The translations under genes and the position numbers were made by a program. This document shows positions 17,159 to 25,020 of a stretch of DNA of 64,000 bases, in pieces; the stretch's first letter is position 1; every line of letters begins with the position of its first letter. The notes below the pieces were generated by a model. It saw only the letters and a list, made by a program, of their open reading frames with translations. It made no database searches and was not told where the DNA came from. The DNA is from Burkholderiales bacterium (GTDB taxonomy: Bacteria; Pseudomonadota; Gammaproteobacteria; Burkholderiales; Burkholderiaceae_C): assembly GCA_021414305.1 (NCBI GenBank), contig JAIOOS010000012.1:124001-188000 (forward strand). The letters are read 5' to 3'.

Positions 17159-18487
17159 ATGCGCAATACCTTGATTCGACTGTTTCTCGCCGCCGCTGCG
17201 AGCACCACGCTGCTCGCTTCCTGTGGGGGCGGGGACGTGTCGCCGAATGCGGGCGAGGTGCGGCTCGTCAACGCGACCAGCGAGTTCGGTGCGCTCGACC
17301 TGTACGAAGGCTCGGATCGCCTGACACCCGGCGTCGCCTCGTTTGCCGTCGGCAACTACGAGGACCTGAACAAGGGCGGCTACACCTTCAGCGTGCGCGG
17401 CGGCGTGGCCGGCGCGACGATCGCGACGCTCGACGCCTCGGTGGCCAAGAACACCCACCAAGCCATCGTCGCCTACTCCAACGGCGGCACGCCGACGCTG
17501 ACGATGATCGACGAGGAGGAGGACGATGCCGACAAGGGCTCGGCGAAGCTGCGCTTCTTCAACACGGCGGCGACCGACAGCGGCAACGTCGACATCTACC
17601 TGCTCGACATCGCCAACGCCTGCTCGACGCTCAACGGCACTGCGGCGACGCCGATCGCGACCGGGGTCTCGGGCCTGCAGAGCGGATTCACGACAATCAA
17701 TCCCAGCCCGGCAGCGGGCTATCGACTGTGCGTCACGGCGGCGACTGACAAGACCGACATCCGCCTCGACACCGCCCTGGTCGTCGGCGATCGCCGGGTC
17801 GTGACCGTGATCCTCAGCCGCTCGAGCGGCGTGCTGCTGAATGGTTTGATCCTCGTGCAGCAAGGCGCCCTGACGCAGGCGCTCAACAGCTCGGCCCGGG
17901 TTCGACTCGCGGTCGGCGTGACAACGGGAAACACCGTCACGGCGTCGGTGGGCGGGGTCTCGCTCGGTCTGTCCTCCATTCCGCGAACAATCACCAGCTA
18001 CAAGCTCGTCCCTTCGGGCACGGTCACGGCCGACGTCTCGATCAGCGGCGCGACCTCGGTCCCGACTTCCATCACGCTCGTCGGCGGCACCGACTACACG
18101 CTGCTGGTCGCCGGAACGAGCAGCGTGCCGACGCTCATCACGGACAACAACGCGCTTTCGGCCAATACCGCCAAGCCGGTGAAGATTCGCCTCGTGAACG
18201 GAACGAATGGCGCTCTGACGGGCGCGCTCGGACCGGCGCAGCTCGCGGTCGGTTCGACACGGCTTGAATACACTGAATTCGCCGCCGCATCTCCCTACAT
18301 CTTCGTCGAGTCGAGCACGGCGACCGCGATCACGCTCGACGTGCGGACCACGACCAACGCCGTGCTCTGCACTTCGACGAGCACACTGCCGGCCGCGGCA
18401 GGCGTTTTCACCGTCTTCGTGCTGGGAGACGTTCCTCCGCAGGCGCCGGCAGCTCCTCCGATCTGCCTGCTGGTCACCGACCGCTGA
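17159..18487 (+). CDS. DUF4397-like lipoprotein
   Basis: A 442-residue lipoprotein with lipobox LLASC (Cys22) followed by GGGD. It contains repeated units beginning VRLVNAT..., LRFFNTAA..., VRLAVG... and IRLVNGT..., each followed by DLY/DIYLL-type strands, as in DUF4397 proteins, which are predicted all-beta envelope proteins. The sequence is poor in charged residues and rich in Ala, Thr and Ser. No enzymatic motif. It is transcribed alone and converges with the 18507 gene. Compared with its neighbours it uses more Thr and Ser and slightly less G+C. Confidence 0.8.
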   Translation: MRNTLIRLFLAAAASTTLLASCGGGDVSPNAGEVRLVNATSEFGALDLYEGSDRLTPGVASFAVGNYEDLNKGGYTFSVRGGVAGATIATLDASVAKNTHQAIVAYSNGGTPTLTMIDEEEDDADKGSAKLRFFNTAATDSGNVDIYLLDIANACSTLNGTAATPIATGVSGLQSGFTTINPSPAAGYRLCVTAATDKTDIRLDTALVVGDRRVVTVILSRSSGVLLNGLILVQQGALTQALNSSARVRLAVGVTTGNTVTASVGGVSLGLSSIPRTITSYKLVPSGTVTADVSISGATSVPTSITLVGGTDYTLLVAGTSSVPTLITDNNALSANTAKPVKIRLVNGTNGALTGALGPAQLAVGSTRLEYTEFAAASPYIFVESSTATAITLDVRTTTNAVLCTSTSTLPAAAGVFTVFVLGDVPPQAPAAPPICLLVTDR

Positions 18488-18496
18488 ACGAAAGGC

Positions 18497-18517
18497 CGGG
18501 GGCATCTCAATCCCCCG
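18497..18517. terminator. Short hairpin between convergent genes
   Basis: CGGGGG (18497-18502) and CCCCCG (18512-18517) flank a 9-nt loop that contains the stop codon region of the minus-strand gene. No T-run follows. It is a weak candidate for a shared 3' end. Confidence 0.35.
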
Positions 18518-19343
18518 ACTTCCACTCGCCGTTCTCCCTCACCATCGTGATCCACGCCCGCTGATCGATCAGCAGCGCGGCGCGGTCGCCGCGCACGACG
18601 ATGCGGTGCACCTTGGCGAGCTGGCTCTTCGCCACCGCGCCCACCTCCTTCAGCCGCTCGGTGATCGCCACCCGGTCCGGGTACATGTCCATCCGCTCGT
18701 TCATGGCCCGGCTGCCGAGGCGGACCTGGGCACGGACGTCGCCGGTGCGCATCGCCTCGCCGTAGGCCAGCGACGCCCGGTACTGCGGGCTCGCCTCGAT
18801 CGCCGGGCGGCCCTTGATGTCGGCGGTGATCGGCGGCTCGCGCGTCAGCGGCGCGGTCACCTTGAGGGCGAAGCTCACATCCACCGCCTGCGCGCCGCCG
18901 GGCGGGCGCGCGAAGGCCACCGTCACCGCGTCGGCGCCGATCTTCAGCCGCGTCACGGCCGGCTGCTCCTTCGAGCCGATCACCAGGCTGCCCAACCCGC
19001 GCCCCGCCTCGCGCGGCTTGTCGAGGACGATCATCGAGGCCTCGTCGGGCCGGGCCGGATCGATGCGAAACAGCAGGCCGCGGAGCTTGCCGGCCAGCGC
19101 CATCTGCGCCGCCACGGTCTCGCCGATGCCGTCGAGCCCGCCCGGAGGAATCGGCCGGTCCGTCACCGCGACCAGCAGCGGCCGGCCGACCACGCCCTCG
19201 GCGTTGTCGTGCAGCTTGGCGAGCACGTGGGTCGCCGCGATCGGCTTGCCGTCGAGCGTGATCGTTCCCTCGACCGGCGCGGCCGACGCCTGTTGCAGCG
19301 CGGCGGCGGCCGCCGCCGCCAGGATCAGTGATCGGGTCTTCAT
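18507..19343 (-). CDS. Secreted protein of unknown function, paralogue of 23873-24736
   Basis: A 278-residue protein with a signal peptide (MKTRSLILAAAAAAALQQASA). The mature start is VEGTITLDGKPIAATHVLAK, then LHDNAEGV..RPLLVAVTDRPIPPGG, the same framework as the 287-residue protein at 23873 (VEGSVTLNGQTVRITHVAAQ, LHDNAEGVFDRPLVLVFADR). The C-terminal ~70 residues (LAKVHRIVVRGDRAALLID...MVRENGEWKSGD) look like a SnoaL/NTF2-like wing in both, which is a guess from pattern. Third gene of the operon 20171 > 19910 > 19343, 12 bp after its neighbour. Likely periplasmic. Confidence 0.7.
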   Translation of the reverse strand: MKTRSLILAAAAAAALQQASAAPVEGTITLDGKPIAATHVLAKLHDNAEGVVGRPLLVAVTDRPIPPGGLDGIGETVAAQMALAGKLRGLLFRIDPARPDEASMIVLDKPREAGRGLGSLVIGSKEQPAVTRLKIGADAVTVAFARPPGGAQAVDVSFALKVTAPLTREPPITADIKGRPAIEASPQYRASLAYGEAMRTGDVRAQVRLGSRAMNERMDMYPDRVAITERLKEVGAVAKSQLAKVHRIVVRGDRAALLIDQRAWITMVRENGEWKSGD

Positions 19344-19355
19344 GGATGCGCCCCG

Positions 19356-19910
19356 CTAGAGCTTCGCGACGACGCGCTTTGCCGCCGCGGTCGCGACATC
19401 GCCGGCCGGCCCGTCCTTGCGCCAGACCTGAACCTGGCCCGCGACCGTACCCTTGAGGAAGCGCAGCGTCGCGATGCGCACCCCGCCGAGCTCCTTCTGC
19501 GTGAGCTCGGCCTCCTCGCCGATGCCGGGCGCGGGCGCCGACTTGCCGAGCGCGGGATTCGACTGGGCGGCGTCGCGCATCATTCCCGTGCTGTGCTCGT
19601 GAAAGGTCGCCGCCTCGTGGGGCGTGCGCAGCCGGTGCAGCGTCAGCAGGATGCCGCGCTCCGGCGGGGCGTCCGCGGTGGCGAGCTTGACTCCCTTGGG
19701 AAACCAGCCGCAGGCGGTCTTGTGGTCGTGGCCGTTCTCCTTCTCCGGGCGCATCTCGCTCTTGAACGGCTCGGGCAAGGGTGCGCCCATCAGCGAGGCC
19801 GCGTCCGCGGCGGAGAGCAGCTGGCAGGCGGTGCGCGCCTGCGCCGCAGCGGCGACCGGCACGGCCATTGCGCCGACCACGAGCAGCTGGAGAAGCTTGG
19901 GGAGCGACAT
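19356..19910 (-). CDS. Secreted Cys-containing protein of unknown function, paralogue of 15629-16114
   Basis: A 184-residue protein with a signal peptide to about residue 26 (AVPVAAAAQA). Two conserved Cys follow (TACQLLSAADAASLMGAPL and TACGWFPKG). Shared blocks with 15629-16114 are LATADAPPERGILLTL, GIGEEA, and GTVAGQVQVWRK. The arrangement of an early Cys, an ADA..LmG.P helix and a later C.WfP recalls DUF3558-type lipoproteins, but I cannot assign it. It is 42 bp downstream of the small gene at 19953-20171 and 12 bp upstream of 18507-19343, so all three form one operon. Confidence 0.68.
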   Translation of the reverse strand: MSLPKLLQLLVVGAMAVPVAAAAQARTACQLLSAADAASLMGAPLPEPFKSEMRPEKENGHDHKTACGWFPKGVKLATADAPPERGILLTLHRLRTPHEAATFHEHSTGMMRDAAQSNPALGKSAPAPGIGEEAELTQKELGGVRIATLRFLKGTVAGQVQVWRKDGPAGDVATAAAKRVVAKL

Positions 19911-19952
19911 GTCGGGTTCCTTTCGACTTGCGGGTGAAGTGGGTCGATGAAG

Positions 19953-20171
19953 TCAGCGCAGTCCCGAGCCGCCGCGCAGCGCGGGCGCCAGCGGCCAGGC
20001 GACGAAGCGCGCCAGCTCGAACGGGCTCGCGAACTCGCGCTCGGCGATGCCGGCGCCGCTGATGCGCGCACGCCAGCTCGTGCCGGCCTCGTACCAGACG
20101 ACGAGGCGCAACTCGACCGGCGCGCGGTCGGGCGGCAGAGGGGGAGGCGCGGCTGGCTGCTCATTGCACAC
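19953..20171 (-). CDS. Small protein with SPFELARF motif (72 aa), paralogue of 24746-24946
   Basis: A 72-residue cytoplasmic protein starting at GTG 20171. Residues ~20-62 align with the 66-residue protein at 24746: ELRLVVW..(E)..SWRA.......EREFaSPFELARFvaWP. The start is interesting: the -10 of the SARP-type promoter ends at 20178, so transcription would begin about at the GTG and the mRNA would be leaderless; no other in-frame start fits. First gene of an operon with two secreted proteins, and divergent from the regulator at 20290. Function unknown. Confidence 0.65.
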   Translation of the reverse strand: MCNEQPAAPPPLPPDRAPVELRLVVWYEAGTSWRARISGAGIAEREFASPFELARFVAWPLAPALRGGSGLR

Positions 20172-20177
20172 GACCGC

Positions 20178-20209
20178 ATGGTCGGCGGCAGGCGTTGCGG
20201 CGGCGTTGC
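20178..20209 (-). promoter_or_regulatory. SARP-type direct-repeat promoter, site 2 (small-protein operon)
   Basis: Minus strand: GCAACG (20209-20204), 5 nt, GCAACG (20198-20193), 9 nt, GACCAT (20183-20178). Same spacing and the same -10 hexamer as site 1. It lies between the operon starting at 20171 and the divergent regulator gene at 20290. Confidence 0.75.
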
Positions 20210-20244
20210 GGCCCCGACGCCACCTCCTGCCCGCCCGGCGTCGC

Positions 20245-20255
20245 GGGGGGGGGGG
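20245..20255 (+). repeat. Poly-G tract of 11 upstream of a regulator gene
   Basis: Eleven consecutive G, 34 bp before the ATG of the regulator at 20290 and 17 bp before its GGCATCATCG element. Tracts of this length are prone to slipped-strand change, so the promoter spacing may vary between cells; a sequencing length error is also possible. Confidence 0.8.
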
Positions 20256-20272
20256 AAGGCCAGCCCGCCGCT

Positions 20273-20282
20273 GGCATCATCG
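20273..20282 (+). promoter_or_regulatory. GGCATCATCG element at regulator 1
   Basis: GGCATCATCG ends 7 nt before ATG 20290. The same decamer occurs at 33814-33823 (5 nt before ATG), and TGCATCATCG at 30474-30465 on the minus strand (5 nt before ATG). No Shine-Dalgarno sequence separates it from the start, so CATCAT may serve as a -10 for a leaderless mRNA. Confidence 0.5.
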
Positions 20283-20289
20283 GGCGGCC

Positions 20290-23200
20290 ATGCTCTCGCT
20301 CACCCTGCTCGGCCCGCCGGCGCTTCGCCGCGACGACGTCGAGATCGCCCTGCCGATCCGCAAGTCGATGGCGCTGCTCCTGCTGCTGGCGCGACAGGAC
20401 GCGCCGCTGCCGCGCGGCCGCGTTGCCGCCATGCTCTGGCCGGGCCTCGGCGAGCCCGACGCTCGCCGCAACCTCCGGCGGGAGCTGGCGCGGCTGCGCG
20501 AGGCCGGCGCCGGCGACGCGCTGCGCATCGACGGCGACCGCCTCGCGCTCGGCGACGTACGCCTGGACGTCGCCACGTTCGGCGAGGCGTTCGCCGCGGG
20601 CCGCGTCGACGACGCGCTCGCCCTCTGGCGCGGCCCGCCGGCCGACGGCTTTTTCCTCGGCGACGCCGACGCCTTCGACACCTGGCTGGCGGCCGAGCGC
20701 GAGTCGCTCGTGGAGCTGCGGCGGCGGGCGCTGCAAGCCTCCGCCGTGGCGCTGGAGGCGCGCGGCGAGCGCGCCGCCGCGCTCGAGCGCGTGCAGGCCT
20801 TGCTGGCCGAAGATCCGTTGCAGGAGCAGCACCACCGCGACGCGATGCGGCTGCTTGCCGCTGCCGGCCGGCGCGAAGCGGCGCTCGCGCAGTACGAGCG
20901 CTGCCGCGCCGTGCTGCGTTCCGAGCTCGGGCTGGCGCCGATGGCGGAGACCGAGGCGCTGGCGGCTTCGCTGCGCGGCGAGCCGGGCACGAACGCCGGT
21001 GCGGCGCCGAGAGCGCCTGCGGTCGAGCCGTCCGGGGCAACGGCCGCCCTCTCCACTGCAAGGAACCGGCCGACGCCGTTGCCCGAGCAGCTTCCCTTCG
21101 TCGGCCGCGACGCCGAGGTGGCGGCGCTCGAGGCGGCGTGGTCCGCAGCCGTGCCCATCGTCGTCGAAGGCGAAGGCGGCCTCGGCAAGACCCGGCTCGC
21201 CACCGACTTCGCGGCCGCGCATGGCCCGTATGCGATGGCGCGCTGTCGCGCCGGTGACGCCGAGGTGCCGTATGCCTCGTTCGCGCGGGCGATGCGCGCC
21301 CTGCTCGGCCCGAGCGCCACCCTGCCGGCGAGCCTGCCCGACTGGATCGCCGCCGAGGTCGCACGCCTGATCCCCGAGCTCGGACCCGGCGGCGCGCCGC
21401 TGCGCACCGACGAAGAACGCAGCCGCTTCTTCGAGGCCTGCGCCCGCGCCTGGGAGGCGCTTTCGGCCGACGACTTCGACGCCGTCGTCGTCGACGACTG
21501 GCATCTCGCCGACGCCGCCAGCCGGGTGCTGTTCGCCTTCATCGCCCGGCGCCGGCGCGAGGCGGGCGGCGCCGGCGCGCGGGAGATCCTGGTGCTGCGG
21601 CCCGACCTCGACGCCGCCGCGAGCGAGGCGCTCACGGCGCTTCGCGAAGCCAGCGGCGCCGCGCACCTGCGCCTTCGCCCGCTGGCCGGCGCCGAGGTGC
21701 TCGATCTCGTGCGTCGCCTCTCCGGCGCCAGCGAGCCGACGCGCTTCGCCGAGCGGCTGGCGCGCGCCACCGGCGGCAACCCCTTCTTCCTCGCCGAGAC
21801 GCTGCGCCACCTGGCCGAGAGCGGCCTGCTCACGCTCGACGCCGCAGGCGCCTGGCAGACGCCGTTCGACGCCTCGACCGAGGACTACCGCGAGATGCCG
21901 GTGCCGGCGAGCGTGCACGAGGCGGTGCGGGCGCGCGCCGAGCGGCTGGCGCCGGCGACCCGGCGCGTGCTCGAAGCCGCGGCTCTCGCCGCCGAGCCGT
22001 TCTCGCCGCGCCTGCTCGCCCCCGCCTGCGCCCTCTCCGAGCTCGACACGGTGCTGGCAATCGAGGAAGCGGTCGCGGCGCGGCTGCTGCGCGAGCACGA
22101 GCGCGGCGGCTTCGCCTTCGCCCACGACCTGGCGCAGCAGTCGATCGCCGGCACGCTCTCTCTCGAGCGGGCGCGGCTGGTGCACCGGCGGCTCGCGCTC
22201 GGCGCGGAGGCGGCGGGCGCAGCGCCGGCGACGATCGCCGCGCACCATGAGGCCAGCGGCGACAAGGCGCGCGCGGTGGCCCCGCGCATCGCCGCCGGCG
22301 ACGACGCGAAGCGGCTGCGCGCCCACGCCGCCGCGATCGAGCACTGGCAGCATGGCCTCGCCGACCTGCCGACGCCGGCCCAGGAGATCGCGCTGCGCGA
22401 ACGCTTGAGCCAGGTCGCGTTCGATCGCAACGACAACGCCTTCATCCTCGAACAGGCGGACGCCCTGCAGCGGCTGCTGGCGCACGGCGATCTGTCGCCG
22501 GACGACCGGACCGGCGCCTCGGTGGTGCGGGCGCAGGCGCTGGAGCGTGGCAGCCGCTACGTCGAGGCGATCGAGCTGCTCGACACGCTGCCGGACGAGC
22601 TGCCCGGCCGGCTTCGCTTCAGCGCGTTGCGCAGCCGCGCCGACGCGCACGAAGCGATCGGCCAGACCGAGCTCGCCCGGCAGGCGACCGCCGCGGCGAT
22701 CGCCCTGCCCGACATCGCCGACGTCGACCGCATCGAGGTGCTCGACTTCGCCTTCATGCTCGACTTCAACGCCGGCCTCAACGACGCGGCGCTGGTGCAT
22801 GCCGACGCGTCGCTCGCGCTGGCGCGCCGTTTGAACCACGGCCCCGGGCTGGCGCGCGGCAACTATCACCGCGGGATCGTCCTGATCTCCACCGACGACA
22901 AGGTCGGCGCCGCCAAGGCGCTGCGGGCCGCCGCCGACGACGCGCAGCGGCTCGGCTGGACACGCCTGCAACGCCTCGCGCTCTACAACATCACCTGCGC
23001 CTACGGCCCCGATGGCCGGCACCGCGAAGCGCTCGCCGCGGCCGAGGAAGGCTGGAACCTCGAGCCGCCGCTCGAGGCGAGCGACTTCCGCGTCATGTAC
23101 TGGCTGGCGATGGTCGATGCCCACTTCGCGCTCGGCGACCTCGGCGCCGCTTCGCGGCTCGCCGTGGCCGCTGTCGAAGAGTCGATGCCTCTCGAGGATT

Positions 23201-23832
23201 CGCGGGCCCGGGTCGGCGCCGCGAACTGCACGCTCGAGCTGCTCGGGCTGGTCGGCGAGCTGGGGCTGGCCCGCCGGCTGATCGACCTGGTCAAGGCGGA
23301 GGCGCTCGTCCATCTCCGGGCCGCGAGCGAAGAGATGTGGGTGGCGCTCGCCCAGTTCGAGCTTCGCCACGGCGAGCTGAGCGACGCGGCGGAGGCGCTC
23401 GCCCGCCTCGACGCCGACGGCGAGGCGGTGGTGATCAGAGTGCGCGCGCGCCGGGCCCAGGCGATGGCCGAGCTGGCGCTGTTGCAGGGCGATCCTTCGC
23501 GGGCCCTGGCCACGCTGCCCACGGACGTTGCCGAGGGCATGAACGACGAGATGCGGATACGCGGACTCGCGCTGCGGGTGGCGGCTGAGGCCGCCACCGG
23601 GCGGATCGAAACGGCGACGGCAGCGAAGGCGGCGGCGGTGCTCGCCGCGCCTGCCTGCCACGAGATCGCCACGCTCGAGCTGCACACCGCGCTGGCGCGG
23701 GCCGAGGCCGCCGGCGTCGGCGGCGTCCCGGCCGGCGCCGGGGCGGCGCACGCCGCCTGCGTCGCCAAGCTCGCCGCGACGCTCGACGGAGAGCCGGCGC
23801 GGCGGGCGGCGTTTCGCCGCGCCGTCGGCTGA
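20290..23832 (+). CDS. AfsR/SARP-like regulator 1 (wHTH-BTAD-AAA ATPase-helical repeats)
   Basis: A 1,180-residue cytoplasmic regulator. Residues 1-90 form an OmpR-type winged helix of the SARP kind (LSLTLLGPPAL, IRKSMALLLLLA, AMLWPG...[13 protein letters not shown]); ~96-232 is a BTAD domain ending in QYERCRAVLRSELGLAP. A STAND/AAA-type ATPase follows, with FVGRDAEVAAL, Walker A GEGGLGKT (294-301) and a Walker B-like [10 protein letters not shown] (~398-407). The rest is TPR/MalT-like helical repeats ([26 protein letters not shown] onward). This is the AfsR layout, expected to activate transcription from 11-bp direct repeats. ATG 20290 is chosen because homology starts there in all three paralogues. 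It is most similar to regulator 3 (33829). It is divergent from the operon at 20171, which carries such a repeat. Confidence 0.88.
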   Translation: MLSLTLLGPPALRRDDVEIALPIRKSMALLLLLARQDAPLPRGRVAAMLWPGLGEPDARRNLRRELARLREAGAGDALRIDGDRLALGDVRLDVATFGEAFAAGRVDDALALWRGPPADGFFLGDADAFDTWLAAERESLVELRRRALQASAVALEARGERAAALERVQALLAEDPLQEQHHRDAMRLLAAAGRREAALAQYERCRAVLRSELGLAPMAETEALAASLRGEPGTNAGAAPRAPAVEPSGATAALSTARNRPTPLPEQLPFVGRDAEVAALEAAWSAAVPIVVEGEGGLGKTRLATDFAAAHGPYAMARCRAGDAEVPYASFARAMRALLGPSATLPASLPDWIAAEVARLIPELGPGGAPLRTDEERSRFFEACARAWEALSADDFDAVVVDDWHLADAASRVLFAFIARRRREAGGAGAREILVLRPDLDAAASEALTALREASGAAHLRLRPLAGAEVLDLVRRLSGASEPTRFAERLARATGGNPFFLAETLRHLAESGLLTLDAAGAWQTPFDASTEDYREMPVPASVHEAVRARAERLAPATRRVLEAAALAAEPFSPRLLAPACALSELDTVLAIEEAVAARLLREHERGGFAFAHDLAQQSIAGTLSLERARLVHRRLALGAEAAGAAPATIAAHHEASGDKARAVAPRIAAGDDAKRLRAHAAAIEHWQHGLADLPTPAQEIALRERLSQVAFDRNDNAFILEQADALQRLLAHGDLSPDDRTGASVVRAQALERGSRYVEAIELLDTLPDELPGRLRFSALRSRADAHEAIGQTELARQATAAAIALPDIADVDRIEVLDFAFMLDFNAGLNDAALVHADASLALARRLNHGPGLARGNYHRGIVLISTDDKVGAAKALRAAADDAQRLGWTRLQRLALYNITCAYGPDGRHREALAAAEEGWNLEPPLEASDFRVMYWLAMVDAHFALGDLGAASRLAVAAVEESMPLEDSRARVGAANCTLELLGLVGELGLARRLIDLVKAEALVHLRAASEEMWVALAQFELRHGELSDAAEALARLDADGEAVVIRVRARRAQAMAELALLQGDPSRALATLPTDVAEGMNDEMRIRGLALRVAAEAATGRIETATAAKAAAVLAAPACHEIATLELHTALARAEAAGVGGVPAGAGAAHAACVAKLAATLDGEPARRAAFRRAVG

Positions 23833-23872
23833 GTCAAGGCGCCAGCGGCGCGCGTTCGAGAGCGTCGCCGCC

Positions 23873-24736
23873 TCAGCTCCCCATCTTCCAGTCGGCGCCT
23901 TCCTTGACCAGCGTCAGGTACTCGTAGTTGTCGACCACGAGCATCGCCCGGTTGCCGCGCTCGACCATGCGCTTGAATTTCGCGAGCTGCGCCCGGGCGC
24001 TGACGCCGCCCTTCTTCATGCGCTCGATCGCCGCGGCCTCGCCGGCCGCGGCGACCATGCCGTCGATCTGCTCGAGCATGGCCGGGCTCGCGGCGAGCCG
24101 CACGGCCTTCAGGTCGCCCTTCGCCATCGCCTCGGCGTAGGCCGCGGCCGCCTTGTACTGCGGGCTCGCCTTCAACGCGGCGGCCTGCAGGTCGGCGGTC
24201 GGCGCCGGCTCGCGCTGCAGCGGCGCGTCGAAGCGCAGCGTGTAGCCCAGCGATGCGGGCGGCTCGCCGGACGCCGCCCGCTTGAGCGAACCCGACACCG
24301 CGGCGCCGTCCAGCTTCAGCCCGGCGATCACCGGCCCCTCGGACCCGGAGACGGAGACGAACGCGAGGCTGGTGCGCGCGTCGGCCGGCTTGTCGAGCAG
24401 GACCATGGACGCCTCGCTAGGCTTGCCCGGGTCGATGCGCAGCATGAGGCCACGAAGCTGGCCCTCGCGGGCCAGCTTGTGCACGCCGAGGGCCATCCCG
24501 CCGTCGAGCGCGCCGGCCGGCACCGGCCGGTCGGCGAAGACGAGTACGAGCGGGCGGTCGAACACGCCCTCGGCGTTGTCGTGCAGCTGCGCCGCGACGT
24601 GGGTGATGCGCACGGTCTGGCCGTTCAGCGTGACGCTGCCCTCGACCGACGCCGCCGCCCCGGCCAGCGGCTGCAGGGCGACGATGGCGGCGGCGGCCAC
24701 GAGTCTCGGGAACACGGTGTCGATGAGGCGTGTCAT
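23873..24736 (-). CDS. Secreted protein of unknown function, paralogue of 18507-19343
   Basis: A 287-residue protein with a signal peptide (FPRLVAAAAIVALQPLAGAA). It shares VEGSVTLNGQ, AQLHDNAEGVFDRPL, DRPVPAGALDG, LRGLMLRIDPGKPSEASMVL and the C-terminal LAKFKRMVERGNRAMLVVD with the 18507 protein. No Cys and no catalytic signature. It starts 9 bp after the small gene at 24746, which is the paralogue of the small gene heading the 20171 operon. The Cys-containing middle gene of that operon is missing here. Confidence 0.7.
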   Translation of the reverse strand: MTRLIDTVFPRLVAAAAIVALQPLAGAAASVEGSVTLNGQTVRITHVAAQLHDNAEGVFDRPLVLVFADRPVPAGALDGGMALGVHKLAREGQLRGLMLRIDPGKPSEASMVLLDKPADARTSLAFVSVSGSEGPVIAGLKLDGAAVSGSLKRAASGEPPASLGYTLRFDAPLQREPAPTADLQAAALKASPQYKAAAAYAEAMAKGDLKAVRLAASPAMLEQIDGMVAAAGEAAAIERMKKGGVSARAQLAKFKRMVERGNRAMLVVDNYEYLTLVKEGADWKMGS

Positions 24737-24745
24737 GCCGTCCCC

Positions 24746-24946
24746 CTAGCGGATGCCGCATTGCAGCGGCGTCGACATCGCCGCGACCGGCCAGCCCAGG
24801 AAACGGGCCAGCTCGAAGGGACTGACGAACTCGCGCTCGGTCGCGTCCGGCCCGAGGACCAACGCGCGCCAGCCCGACTCGCGACTCATCCAGACGACCA
24901 GACGGAACTCGATGCCGTCGCTGCTTCTTGCGCTGCCGTGCTGCAT
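24746..24946 (-). CDS. Small protein with SPFELARF motif (66 aa), paralogue of 19953-20171
   Basis: A 66-residue protein starting at ATG 24946 with AGGAGG 6-7 nt upstream. The core EFRLVVWMSRESGWRALVL....EREFVSPFELARFLGWPV is shared with the 72-residue protein at 19953, so this is a real small family rather than a chance frame. No signal peptide or TM helix. The pattern suggests a small alpha/beta fold, not assigned. It leads a two-gene operon with the secreted protein at 23873 behind SARP-type promoter site 3. Confidence 0.72.
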   Translation of the reverse strand: MQHGSARSSDGIEFRLVVWMSRESGWRALVLGPDATEREFVSPFELARFLGWPVAAMSTPLQCGIR

Positions 24947-24977
24947 GTGAATGCCTCCTGTGGTGTTTGCGAAGCGA

Positions 24978-25009
24978 ACGGTAGGCCGGTGCCGTTGCGG
25001 CGCCGTTGC
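24978..25009 (-). promoter_or_regulatory. SARP-type direct-repeat promoter, site 3 (small-protein operon 2)
   Basis: Minus strand: GCAACG (25009-25004), 5 nt, GCAACG (24998-24993), 9 nt, TACCGT (24983-24978). A transcript would start near 24971, giving a ~25-nt leader that contains the AGGAGG ribosome site of the 24946 gene. Confidence 0.75.
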
Positions 25010-25020
25010 GACGGTCGGGC

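Noticed and set aside
20161..23751. A 1,196-codon minus-strand frame antisense to regulator 1
   Set aside because: Shadow frame; the plus frame carries wHTH, BTAD and Walker motifs, and has the two paralogues.
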